From Dermatemys mawii (taxonomy: Eukaryota; Chordata; Testudines; Dermatemydidae), in assembly GCA_007922305.1 (NCBI GenBank), contig ML677476.1:377675-441674 (forward strand): a stretch of DNA of 64,000 bases, written 5' to 3'. A program made the position numbers and the translations under genes. A model generated the notes under the pieces. It had not been told where the DNA came from, did not search any database, and saw only the letters and a program-made list of their open reading frames with translations. Positions 23,785 through 34,534 of the stretch are shown piece after piece. How positions within the stretch are numbered: position 1 is the stretch's first letter; every line of letters begins with the position of its first letter.

Positions 23785-24245
23785 CCTGCGGGTTTGATCC
23801 CGCCCGCTGACGATCGGGGTCTGTCGGTGTTATAAATTGGGGCTCATCTGGGATTTTAACTGGGAAGTCTCTGAAGCTCAGGATGCGATTCATCAGCTAG
23901 AGGAAATATGTAACCCACACACCTCCTGGGTGTGGTGTTCTGTCCTATCTAGTGGTGCCAAGACCACGTAGAGAGAGATTAATGAGTCTGCTCTACAGCG
24001 TTAGCTAAAAGTTACATAACTTTTAGCTCATGCAGTAGAGGCACATGCATTTAGCTCCAGAAGTCGCAGGTTCTAACCCACCTGCCAAAAACTGAGGTCT
24101 TTGGGTGTTATACTATCACTCAAACAAAAGTCATGGGTTTGATGCAGAAATATGTGGGTAAGGTTATTCATCCTGTATTATGTAGGTGGTCAGACTAGAA
24201 AATCATAATGGTCCCCTCTGGCCTTAAACATTAGGAACACCTAAA
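23785..24245 (+). mobile_element. dimeric tRNA-derived SINE with CR1-like tail (tortoise Pol III/SINE type)
   Basis: Two tRNA-like units lie in tandem. The first keeps a B-box-like gggtttgatccc near 23788. The second has an A-box-like tagctcatgcagtagagg (from about 24023) and a B-box-like caggttctaaccc (about 24069). The 3' part (about 24130-24240) reads like a CR1 3' end: ggtggtcagactagaaaatc, then aatggtcccctctggcctt. A tRNA-derived head with a CR1-like tail is the known layout of tortoise Pol III/SINEs, so this copy supports a turtle source. The boundaries of the first unit are approximate. Confidence 0.65.
24003..24028. repeat. 12-bp near-perfect palindrome at the SINE A box
   Basis: agctaaaagtta and taacttttagct are exact inverted copies with a 2-nt centre. 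It overlaps the start of the second tRNA-like unit. Confidence 0.85.
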
Positions 24246-24603
24246 ACTGAAGGCGAGGTGAATTGTACTTTAGCACATGCTTAGCTGGTTGAGTTAAACA
24301 TTAGGCCTATGGCTTCAGTTCAGCCAGCTTAGAACATATTAAAGTTGAACTTTCCTTGTCTTGGCTAGAGTTGAAGGATGTTAGATCAAGCTAGCCAACA
24401 TAAAGCCTAGTATGAATGAAGTCTAAAGAGAGGTAGTGTGTAAGAATATAGGTCTAGTCTGGGCCTGGGTGAATTGTGATATAAATTGAGTTTAGATACT
24501 AGCATGCGTGATAGGTTCAAAGCATGTGACCAAAATAAAAAAATAATAATAATGAGAAAGAAGAGTTGTTTGTGTTATACTAAAATACCAGCATTATATA
24601 AGG

Positions 24604-25265
24604 TGTGACGGAGTCAGACCAGAAGGATACAGGAGAGTGCTGGAAGGCAGGTATATCAGTCTCAGGATGTGCAGGTCCCTGTTCCCTGGATAGCCAAACA
24701 AAGGCTACTCCAGGCCAATCAAGACACCTGGGGCCAATTAAGAACCTTCTAGAAAGGAGTAGAAACAGCTAACCTAATTGGGACACCTGAAGCCAATCAG
24801 GGACTGGCTGAAACCAGATAAAAACCTCCCTGTTAGTTAGGTGGCTGTGGGTGTCAGGAGCTATGAGAGGAAGTTGTGCTGTTGGTGAGACTGAGTGGTG
24901 GACAACATATCATACAGAAGGAAGGAGGCCCTGAGGTAAGGGTGAAGTGGAATTTGAAGAAGCAGGGACTGCTGTGGGGAAGTACCCCAGGGAATTGTAT
25001 TGTGTTTTGTGGATAAAAGGTCAGCCATCTTAGCTGATACTATTAGGGTCCCTGGGCTGGAGTCTGGAGCAGAGGGTGGGCCCGGGCTCCTCCCTTTTTT
25101 ACACCTTCCATACTGGCCGGTGATGAAGATAACTCACTAGGCGGTGACTCTTGCCAATTTATACTGGGAAAGGGAGGTCACTCTAGGGCCTAGATGAGTT
25201 TCTGAGGCCCCTAAATCTGCCAGGAAGCGCAGGACCCACAAGTACAAACTTGGAGCTTTGTCACA
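24604..25265 (+). mobile_element. solo LTR with 4-bp TSD
   Basis: A 662-bp unit beginning tgtgacggagtcag and ending gctttgtcaca. Its short inverted termini TGTGAC/GTCACA open with TG and close with CA. It is flanked by aagg on both sides (24600-24603 and 25266-25269). A TATA-like agataaaaacc lies at about 24817. There is no internal coding region next to it, so it is a solo LTR, probably of a Ty3/Gypsy or ERV family. Confidence 0.85.
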
Positions 25266-25554
25266 AAGGTTTGGCCGAAAGTAATAGAAATAAAGAAAAT
25301 ATGGTTAGCTGGGCACTAGGTGCAGTAAATAATTGGTTATATAGGGTTTATTTAAAAAGAAATGCTTAATCCAGCAGTTAAGGAGAAATATGGCAAATTG
25401 AGGAAAGAAGGAAACCTTGAAATGGGCAGGGGTGACCCCTAAACTGCTTCATCTGTCGTTAGCTAAAGGCCAGTAACCAGCAGTGACATAATGTGTTTAT
25501 TGGGTTTAAAAAGCAAGGTTTTTATGGGTTTACACTATCATTCCACTGCATTCA

Positions 25555-25745
25555 AGTTATTGTTGCCAGGACCTTTCCTATTTTTTAAGGATTTGATTGC
25601 TTGAATGATCTCTTCCTTAGTTGGGGTGTCTGTTGATATCAAGATCTTCTTCTGCCTCCTGAATGTTAGCTTCCTCTTTCGGTGGCTCTCCGTTCAGCAA
25701 TTCTTTTAAATACTCTGTCCAGTGTATTTCTTGTTCTTTTTCTCT
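25555..25745 (-). pseudogene. inverted 5' segment of an APE-type LINE
   Basis: The minus strand encodes HWTEYLKELLNGEPP, then EAEEDLDI and TPTKEEIIQAIKSLK. This is the linker between endonuclease and RT in many APE-type LINEs. It is inverted relative to the adjoining RT at 25755, the pattern left by twin priming. Confidence 0.75.
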
Positions 25746-25754
25746 TGTTAGTAG

Positions 25755-26450
25755 TCATGTCTGCAATCTTTTTCAACATTGCCATTGACTGGGTAATGCA
25801 ATGTACAACCGAAGACATGCCAAGAGGCATTAAATGAACACCCTTCTCATCCCTTGAAGACCTGGACTTCACAGATAATTTCTCTCTCCTATCACATACC
25901 CAACACCAAATACAAGAAAAAACAACTCAACTCAACACATTCAGCCAGCAGATTAGACTGAAAATCAATCTCAATAAGGCAGCTATCATGATCTTTAATA
26001 TTGCCTCACCATTACCAGTATTGATAGAGGATTATATTCTCACCAATGAAGAAACATTCACATACTTGGGCAGCACCATCAGCCAGGACAGTGGAACAAG
26101 CGAGGACACCTGGAACAAAATCAGTGGAACAAGCCAGGAACACCTTCAGGAGCTTAAATACAATCTGGAAATCATCAAAATACAATACCAAAATCAAACT
26201 CAAGATTTATCAGAGCTGCATACTTTCAATATTACGTTATAATGCACAATGCTGGGAATGAGAAAGTATGACATGTCNNNNNNNNNNGAGGCCGCCTGAA
26301 AACAACATGGTGAAGAGCTGTGGAAGACGAGCTGAAAAACCTGGGGCACAGCCCAGGAACCATTGACAGTCTTGCCAGAAACAGATAGGAGTGGAGGAGC
26401 TTCAGCGCTGCCCTAAATGCCAGAGGCGTAATGGGAACATGATGATTATG
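25755..26450 (+). pseudogene. APE-type LINE RT and C-terminal remnant (non-CR1), crossing an assembly gap
   Basis: The + strand encodes, with frameshifts, DFTDNFSLLSHT (RT D-D region with a degenerate catalytic motif), then ETFTYLGSTISQD (the YLG block), KIKLKIYQSCILSILRY, and after the gap GRLKTTWWRAVEDELK and EWRSFSAALNARG. This order is standard for the RT tail of RTE-like or related LINEs. It is broken by at least one frameshift near 26090. The 3' end is near 26440-26455. Confidence 0.75.
26278..26287. other. assembly gap (10 N)
   Basis: Ten undetermined bases, inside the LINE remnant. The length may be nominal. Confidence 1.
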
Positions 26451-26455
26451 ACTCT

Positions 26456-27690
26456 TCCTTACTCCTCTGGAGTCACATCATTATGAAAAGGTATCTACCA
26501 GGCCTGATTCTGTTGTAAGTATTTTGGCCCATGTTTATAAATGTGTCGCTGTGGTATAGAATGTAAGTGTGTATATGTTCACATTGGTATTTTGGATGTA
26601 ACCAATACCAAGTGGCCTTTGGACTAACAAAGGAATGGTAGGGTGGAAACTGAGTCATGATAAACCTTAATAAACTTATTAGGGAAATTATTACAATGTA
26701 GTGAGAGTTGTAAGAACAGAAGGGACACGCGTTCTACAGAGCAAAACAAATACAACAATATTGAGCGCTTGCTTTCAGTCAGGCTCTGAGGGAAGAGAGG
26801 TATGCTTTTTTAATATCAAGATAACTATCCTGATGTAAAAGCCTAGTAGAAACAAGGCACAGGTCTGTAAACTCTGTGTAGCTAATTGAGGTCAAACCTC
26901 TATCCCCCCATCCTCCCCACCACGCCTGCCTCTGGTTTACCTTTTCTAGCTATATCAAGGTAAAAACTACAACACCTTGTCTCCACTAGGTTTTTGTCTT
27001 GAGTCAGCTGTCTCAATATAAAAGCCACACCTTTTCTGCAGGGATGATATAGCCCGCATGACAGAGATGAGCATAGGATTTATGGGTAAAATTTTCCATA
27101 GAAGTACACCCTGTGGCTCTAGCCCTCAAAAACAGATGCTGGGTAGTTGTTTGTTTAATCTCACCCATCCAACTGTATGAAGTGCTGCTTTTGTAATTAT
27201 GTGACAGTGTCATAGACAAAGGGTGTTTTCATTTTAAAAATGTCTTGAGCTTTGGCGAAAATCTTGATATATTAGTTTGTAGCTGGCAGGCAAACAGGAC
27301 CCCTTCTCCCTGTGTTTCATATGCAAAATTTGAACTGATTGTGTCATTAATCATTAATTAATCATAAATTAATTTTTCAGTTACATTTCCGCCAAGGTGC
27401 TGCTCTAAAGTGGATGCACTGCACAGGTGAAAATCAAAGTTCGATCTGGTTTTCCCTTGAAAACAGAGTAAAGAGCGTCTTCTGGCAGTCTTGTAGCTGA
27501 CTGAGGGGCTCAGAATGGGAGCCATCTTGGATTCTAGAAGCAATAGTCACCTGAGTTTCTGGGTACCAGCAATCTCTGAGAGGCCTTTGCCAGCAGCACG
27601 CTAAGGAAATCAAGCCCATAACATGGAAGAGATGCTAACCCCCAGCTGCTCTGGCTTATGTGCTCAGATGGGAAGGGGCCTGGAGCCCAC
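26456..27690. other. unassigned DNA
   Basis: No exon or nameable repeat recognised. The open frames here overlap one another and carry no domain. Confidence 0.4.
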
Positions 27691-28907
27691 TGTGACAGAT
27701 ATGACAATATCCTGGACAAAGCTTATTGAATGAAGTTTAAGTATTTTAAAAGTTCATTGTATTAAAATGAAAATGATTATGTGTTTTTGAGGGATTGTAT
27801 GGAGTTCCCTGGGGGAGCGGGACCACAGCCCCCAGGAACTAAGAACAATGCGTGTGTGGGGTGGGAGTGGGGATTTAAACAAATGCATTCAGTTTATAAT
27901 ATCTTCAGAGAGTTACTACCTCCTGAGCAGAGGCTCACATATTCTGGATTTTCTGGAATCAGCAGACAAAGACTGGATTTTCCAGGAACCAGCAGACAAA
28001 GAAAGGACTTTGTTAAATAGCCTGAATTTAAACTGACTCAGGGCCCTCTTCTTGATCCAGCAAAAGGGCAGGACCTCTGGTCCATGAAGGGCCCCAGTCC
28101 TTAGTGAAGAGTTGGAAGGACATGGCCTACCAAGGCCCCATGAGATTGTGCACTTGTTCTGAGAAAAGGGTGTGATGAACTTACAACCACAAAAAAACCC
28201 CAACAAAACCTGTTTGAGGAACTCCTCACCTGTCCCAGGCCATGTTGGGGTTGGGGTGATCTCGGGTAAGCTTATTAGACCACTGATAGGTTATTTTATT
28301 ATCTTTTTGAGTGTTTTCTCTGTAATGATTTCATCCTAAGAATAAAATGTGCTTGCTTAGAAAGAGCTGTATGGTAACTTAACAGGGATAATTACAGCTG
28401 CTAGAAGAGGACCTCATCCTCCCTGTTTACAGATAACAAGCTGGTTCAGCCTGATTGGACTAACCTTGCTATCTCTAACCTGACCCTCGCCTCGTATTTA
28501 TACCTGCCCCTGGATACTTCCACTGCATGCATCCGACAAAGTGGGTATTAGCCCACAAAAGCTTATGCTCCAATACTTTAGTTAGTCTTTAAGGTGCCAC
28601 AGGACTCTTTGTCACTTCTGCAATTCCAGACTAACATGGCTACCTCTTTGATTCTTGGTAATTACACCGTTTGCCAGTGCTGACGAGAAGGTAAGACAAG
28701 CCTGCTTAGGCTGTCTGTCTTTTGCTGGGGATATCACAGTGTAGACAGGGAGCTGTGCAGCTTAGAAATACCCAGTCAGAAAGGAGAGAAATGTATGACT
28801 CCACCCAAGAGAAACAGTGCTGGGGAGCCAGAGGTCTATGTTTGGTCTCTTGATAGGCCACAGAGGGGAAGACAGGTGCAGTTACCCTGAAGCATGACAC
28901 CTGTGAT
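27691..28907 (+). mobile_element. long LTR, interrupted by a SINE
   Basis: It starts tgtgacagatatgac and runs to about cctgtgatg. Near the 3' end it has AATAAA (28341-28346) with the downstream gtgcttgcttagaaagagc, as expected of an LTR R region, then continues after the SINE at ggtaattacaccgtttgcc. The 3' limit and TSD are not certain. No adjacent gag or pol frame was seen, so it is probably a solo LTR. Confidence 0.6.
28381..28654 (-). mobile_element. SINE-like repeat (gtagccatgttagtctg family), copy 3, nested in LTR
   Basis: Read on the minus strand it has the family blocks gtagccatgttagtctg, gtggcaccttaaagactaa, taagcttttgtgggctaa and ggatgcatgcagtgg. The flanking LTR sequence gives tggtaact (28372-28379) and tggtaatt (28656-28663), 7 of 8 identical, as a likely target duplication. 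It is younger than the LTR it splits. Confidence 0.7.
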
Positions 28908-29140
28908 GGGATTCCAAGAAAGAACAAAATGAAATCAGAACCATCCTGCAAAAGGCAGCATTGGCCTTACAAGCAAACTACCACTCCTGGCCTCTGCTCT
29001 GCACATCAAGACGAGTCAGAGATGGGGAGCCACTGGGAGAGAGAATCCCTGATTGGTGTCCCCAGCACCACTTTATACACAGAACAGCATCACAGCAATT
29101 GGGGAAAAGGCCATGGTGGTAGGTTTGGAAGATGTAGCTC

Positions 29141-29146
29141 TTTATT
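29141..29146 (-). terminator. candidate polyadenylation signal AATAAA (minus)
   Basis: On the minus strand the sequence reads ttcaataaagagctacatc. It would terminate the minus-strand block described at 29147-30215. Confidence 0.35.
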
Positions 29147-30215
29147 GAATGAACTTCAGTGGGAAGCCATCTCACAGAGGGTTCATCAAGGATGCACTTA
29201 ATTTAGTTTACACATAACCAAAACAAACAGGATGGCTCAGTGCAGCCGGTACATAGACACTTCTGGTGGGATGTGTACCCCACATTGGCAGTGGAAAGAG
29301 TGACTGGAGCCAGAGAACAGTTTGTACATTTGGTTGCACCTGGAGGGTGGGTCAGACCCAGTTTAGTCTTAAGCCCAGCTGGAGAGGAGCTGGGTGAGGT
29401 TCTCATAGTAGTAGGTGGTAGGTAGGAGGCTCAGGGGAGAGTAGGCCGGGGCATCCTCTCCTGAGAAGGGAGCTCTGGCAAAGATCCAGTAGAAATGGAC
29501 ATAAACAGACCCTGAGGTGAAGTAGACACAGAGCTGGGTTCCCCAAGAGGCATTTTTCTGCACAAGAGCCAGAAGTCAGGGGGCTGTAGCTAAGGACCTA
29601 TACACAGGCCAAGGGAGGAAGTGGTTGAGGGAAGAAGCAAGGAGTCTGAGGAAGCAGACCTTGCTTGCTACAGGGTCCCTTGGCAGGAACCAAGGGGATG
29701 GGTGGCTTGGCTCCCCCATCAGCCTCTGAGGAAGGTGATACAAGGGGCATAAGGACCATTGAGCCCAGTGTCAGGCTGAAAACCTGGTGTGAGGTCAGTG
29801 GGTTATTATTTGGTGGAAGTCTGTTACAATGGGGTGCAGGCTGGCTATAAGACACCTGAATGGAGTGCCAGGTCATGAGAAGAAACAGATCGCTGCAGGG
29901 CTGGAGTGGTGTTGGCGAGGAGTGGATGGAGCCTCCTGATCCTGTGGGTGCACTGTACTAAATTGCCAGTGCAGGATGGGAAGGTAAGAGGAGGAGAGAG
30001 ATCCCACATTTTGAGGTGCTGAGGCCACTGACTATGAGGGGCAGCCCCTTTGGTGGGTAGGGGAGACTCCAAGGCTGAGGTGTTGTAGCTTGAGTATGTA
30101 AGGCCACCAGGTGTTTGGGAAGCAAGACAATGGAGGTCACCCAGGCCTGCAGCTTGGGAGAGGGTGAAAACCAGCCATGGTTGGCAAGACAAGTGATTGT
30201 TGTCTGCTGTCAATG
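29147..30215 (-). other. minus-strand transcript-like block, identity unknown
   Basis: A GC-richer block with several adjoining minus-strand frames: 122 codons at 29845-30213, 92 codons at 29598-29876, 64 codons at 29369-29563 and 67 codons at 29203-29406. It ends at an AATAAA. Apart from a short cysteine-rich run (TKCTNC, then KCLCTGC) I recognise no domain, and no splice structure is evident. It could be an LTR-type element, a decayed processed gene or a non-coding transcript. The frames may be open because of composition alone. Confidence 0.25.
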
Positions 30216-30984
30216 GTGCCTTTATACAGCGAGACTGGATGCTTTGCCTTCAAGCAATGTTATTTGACTATTTAAACATGACAAGGATGCTCAAATCCCC
30301 TAGTCAAAAGAAAAACATGGGGTTTTTTTTAATGGAACAAAGGACAGAATAGTATATATCCTTTGTCATGAAAATCCATGATGGCATCTTTGCCATGGTA
30401 CCTAAATATCTGCATAATATCAGCAGAGACCGACTTGGCATAATAGATGATTTCTGGGGAATCTGAGTGCAATGGGTGTTAAATAAGTGAAGTGTCTTGC
30501 CCTCAAGTGCAGATGAGAGGTACTGTGGGATAGAGAAACCATGGCAATAAAAGGTCTTGTTCCAATGGAGTGTGCCTATTGCCTTCTGTGTACAAAAAGC
30601 ATTTTGCAATGAGAGACGATGCAGAAAAACACTGACAATGACTAAATCCCACTGACTTCAGTAGAGTCTGGATTTCACCTACTATATGTAAACTCAATCT
30701 GGTTCCACTAGATGGCGCCACATCACTGTCTGTTGTCGAGAATAATGAGATCCGGTCTTTTTCTCATTGTCGTTTCAATTTAGTTTCACGCGGTCACTTG
30801 CAAGGACATTAAAACAAATCAAAGAACATTTCTGGATGTAGGGTCATGTGAGAAGGCTAATTATAGGGCCTGGGGCTAATTCTGTAGTTTTTTTGCATGT
30901 GAAAGTCCCACCGCATCCAGTGGGAGTTCCGCATTATGCATTTATTTGCATTACAGTAGAGATTGGGGTTCTGTTGTGCTAAGT
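30216..30984. other. unassigned DNA
   Basis: No exon or nameable repeat seen. Confidence 0.4.
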
Positions 30985-31180
30985 ATCATACATACACATA
31001 GTGGGAGATAGCCCTGCCCCCAAAGAGTTTACAGTCTAAATAAAGACTGGAAAAAGGTGGAAGAAAAGAATTACCCCGTTCCCTCACTGTATAGAAAAGG
31101 AGCTGAGAGATTAAGTGACTTTAGTTACATAAGAAGTCTGTAACAGCATCAGGAAATGATCCCAGATGGGCATGAGTATA
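30985..31180 (+). repeat. old LINE/MIR-like fragment
   Basis: It contains ccccaaagagtttacagtc followed by a MIR-like stretch gagctgagagattaagtg and tctgtaacagcatcaggaa. Highly diverged. Confidence 0.45.
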
Positions 31181-31779
31181 AAATTGGTGTGTGCCCACAT
31201 GTTGGCACGTTCTGTCAGTCCTGTTTTTGTTTGTTGGTGGCTATAAGACTTCTGAAAGAAATAGTGAAAATAGAATTGCTGGAACCCTTCCACCTGCTGG
31301 AGGAGACATGGAGATTATAGTACAAGGATGTGGAGACGTGTTGGATAGAGTTGGCGTAGGAGACCTCCTAGTAATCCAGTGATGGCATGATGTAAATCAC
31401 AGATTAAGTCTCTTTCACTTGAATATTTCCCTCTAACTAAGAGGCACTGGCTAATTCATGTCTTCTATTTATGATAACCCATTGCGAGCTCCATCTTTAG
31501 GAGTAAATATAGTCAACAACCCAAACGTATTATTCATAAAGAATGTTCCTCTTCTTCTGGCAAGTTTGGTATAGTGACAGCTTCTCCATTGAGTAAGCAA
31601 GGTTAACATGCTAAAAATCAATATTTTTGACCTATTTTTACGTCATTGTCCTCCTTTTAATGTATCTCTCACTCAAATTACAAAGTAGAAATATTGTTTC
31701 TGTAGAGAGAGTAAAAATTAGAGAAATGATCTAAGACTTGCCATTGCTCCTATTGAAGTCCATAATAATTTTGTGATTA

Positions 31780-31980
31780 TCTTAACAGATTCATGGATTT
31801 TAAGCCCAGAAGGGAACATTAGATCACCTAGTCTGACCTTCTGTATAACATAGGTCATACAATTTCATCCAGTTACCTCTGTATTTAGCTCAATCATTTC
31901 TAGTTTACTAAAAGCATATATTGAGAAAGACATCCAGCCTCAATCTGAAGACATCAAGAGATGGAGAATTCTACTACTTA
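31780..31980 (-). mobile_element. CR1 LINE 3' fragment (minus)
   Basis: In reverse orientation it shows the CR1 3' end gatcacctagtctgaccttc, then catacaatttcatccagtta and gacatccagcctcaatctg. The element's 3' end is at the left (about 31784). Confidence 0.8.
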
Positions 31981-32201
31981 TAGAATTGTAGGGAAAGAAA
32001 GGACCACAAGGGCCATCTAGTCTAACTCCCTGCCAAGATGCAGGATATGTTGTGTCTAAACCATCCAAGACAGATGGCCATCCGGCCTCCTTTTGAAAAC
32101 CTCCAATGAAGGAGCTCCTACAACCTTCCTAGGCATTGTGTTCCATTGTCCTGCTGTTCTGACTGTGAGAAAGTTTTTCTTGAGATTTAATCTACATCTG
32201 T
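31981..32201 (-). mobile_element. second CR1 LINE 3' fragment (minus), abutting the first
   Basis: It starts with a fresh CR1 3' end (agaattgtagggaaag-like, then ccatctagtctaactccct) and continues with ggcctccttttgaaaacctc and gtgttccattgtcctgctg. A second terminus directly after the first fragment indicates two separate insertions. It is cut by the SINE that starts at about 32202. Confidence 0.8.
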
Positions 32202-32350
32202 TTCAGAGTGGTAGCCATGTTAGTCTGCATCAGCAAAAACAAGGAGGAGTTCTTGTGGCACCTTAGAGAATGATAAATTTATTTGGATATAAGCTTTTGT
32301 GAGCTAAAACCTACTTCGTCAGATGCATGGAGTGAAAAATACAGTAAGCA
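32202..32350 (+). mobile_element. SINE-like repeat (gtagccatgttagtctg family), copy 2
   Basis: The fullest + strand copy: gtggtagccatgttagtctg, cttgtggcaccttagagaa, taagcttttgtgagc, aacctacttcgtcagatgc, then atggagtgaaaaatacagta. It joins directly onto the CR1 fragment on its left; no convincing TSD was found. Confidence 0.7.
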
Positions 32351-33600
32351 GTATATATCTAGACTCTTACAAATCTAAATTAAGACCTGGCATGAAGAAA
32401 TGTTAACACTGGAGAGAGGAAAGGATTGTGAGGGTTAAAATCCTTAAGGGGTTTTTTTGGTTATTTTGGTTAGTAATGATTAAACTGAGGATGTTCATTG
32501 TGATAATGGTATTTATTTAACCTTTACTCGGGCCTATGAGTTTTAGTTTTATTTAACTGAGAGTTCCACCCAAACTTTCAGCTTGGCTTGACATCAACAG
32601 TGTACAACATGGTTACTACAATAGCAGCTGAATGAACTACATAAATTGCCAGCAGCCCATACCAATCTGCATGCTTTTCTTTTGGTCATGTTGATTTGGA
32701 AGAGTTACATGCATAGTGAAAATAACTCTTCCATAAGAGAGACTCAGGGATATCCATTTAAAATAAGCCAAATATGACAATTCAATGAAGAATTCAGAGC
32801 CATTGATCCACCTTTCAATTTTTTTCTGTGGGCTCCGTCCCTGTTGTAATTGATCCCCTCACTTATATTCATTAATTCAGGAGCTGCGCAACACAGGGCT
32901 AGATTTTTAAAGAAATGTAAATACACAGTGATACGTATAGGTGCTTTTCAAAATCACACTAAGCACCTAGGTGCCTATCTGCATCTCTGGACATCTAAAC
33001 ACCTTAGTTACTTCCTCAGGGTCTCACAATGAATCTATAGCAGATGAAGGGACTGAGTCTCGATCTCCTTCATCCCTGTCCAGTGCCTTAATCAGAACTC
33101 CTTCTTTTCCTCCCTTTTTATTAGCTAGATCCCTGGCAAGCAATCAAATGACCAGTCTACTGAAAAGCCAGTTTAGAAAGACTAGATAGCAGATGTCTAG
33201 TGGAAAGTACCTGATCAATAATTCACATACTGTTTACCTAACTGTTCTGCTGAAGGCACTTGAACTAAGGCGAAATGATAATTATTACAACAGTTGTTCA
33301 TGGGAGTGCTGCAAAAAGGGGAGGCTTTGTCCACTGGGTACATGTAACACTGTCCCAACGTGCTTACAGAGGAAAGGCCTAGTTGTTGACAGGGACATTA
33401 TATTTTTTCACCCACGATTTTGCATCTGCAAATTGTGGGAGCAAAAGAGGAAAGGCGGGAGGGTGCCCATTTCAAGCCCAGGAATTCGTATTTGTTTAGC
33501 ACATACGCCTGTTGTATAATGCCCTGCTTGATGTCATCCGGACATCCATGTACCTGGCAGTTCCTGTAAATCAGATATGTGTATGTGTCCAAGTGGCATC
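32351..33600. other. unassigned DNA
   Basis: No exon recognised. The 108-codon frame at 33193-33519 has no domain or splice context and looks accidental. Confidence 0.4.
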
Positions 33601-33639
33601 AGCTGTGTCCACAAATCAGGGAGTGTTTTCAAAAGCAGG

Positions 33640-34180
33640 CATGATTGGCTACAAGGCAGAGTCACCACCAGCAGCAGCACAGAAATAAGAGTGGCAATAC
33701 CATAGAATCCCATCCTTCCTTCTACGCTGCTTCCTGTAGAACTGGGCCTTCAGGCAGCAGCCACCAGTCTCTGACCACCCAGCTCTGAAGGCAGCAGCGT
33801 AGAAGTATGGGTGGGATGTTATGGTACCACCCTTGCCACCCTTCTGTGCTGCTGCTGGCAGGGCGCTGCCTTCAGAGTGGGCGCCCAGCCACCAGCCAAC
33901 ACTCTCTGGATGCCCAACTCTGAAGGGAGTGCAAAAGTAAGGGTGTCAATACCATGACTCGCATAAAATAACCTTGTGACCCCCCTGCAAGTCCCTTTTA
34001 GGTCAGGACCCCCAATTTGAGAAACGCTGGTCTCCCCTGTGAAATCTGTATAATATAGGATAAAAGCACAAAAAAGACCGGATTTCACAGGGGGAGACCA
34101 GAGTTCACAGTCCATGATGCATTTTTCATAGTCATGAATTTGATAGGGCTTTATCTATGATGTAGAGAGAGAACAAGTTG
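33640..34180. mobile_element. non-autonomous DNA transposon-like repeat with foldback
   Basis: Internal near-duplications (repeated cagcagcg, gcacagaagta and gtggcaatacca-type blocks) are followed by a foldback. ggtctcccctgtgaaatc (34029-34046) pairs with gatttcacagggggagacc (34081-34099), with one extra C. The 19.1-19.3-kb repeat shares part of it. Outer ends are not resolved. Confidence 0.5.
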
Positions 34181-34534
34181 GTGAGATAGACAGGAATTGA
34201 GGAAGATGGAAATGTTTTAAAGGAAATGGGCAAATCAAGGACACCTGGCTAGAGAGACTGAAAAGGAAAAAATAATGAAATGGGTCTCATACAAAAATTC
34301 ACTTTATTCACTTTGTTTCTAGTCTCTTTATATCCTACCCCCTCTTCTTCTGTCTGTGTTCTCAGGTAAGGCCCTGATCCTGCAACTGAATCCAACACAA
34401 GGATTGCAATTGCAAATTCTTTGGGGGAATATACCTGTCTCATTATATGTCTGTAAAATGGTTATTGCTCATGTAATAATAATTCATAGAGAACCAACTT
34501 TGGGATGAAATGTACCCACTGAAGATGTCAGAAC

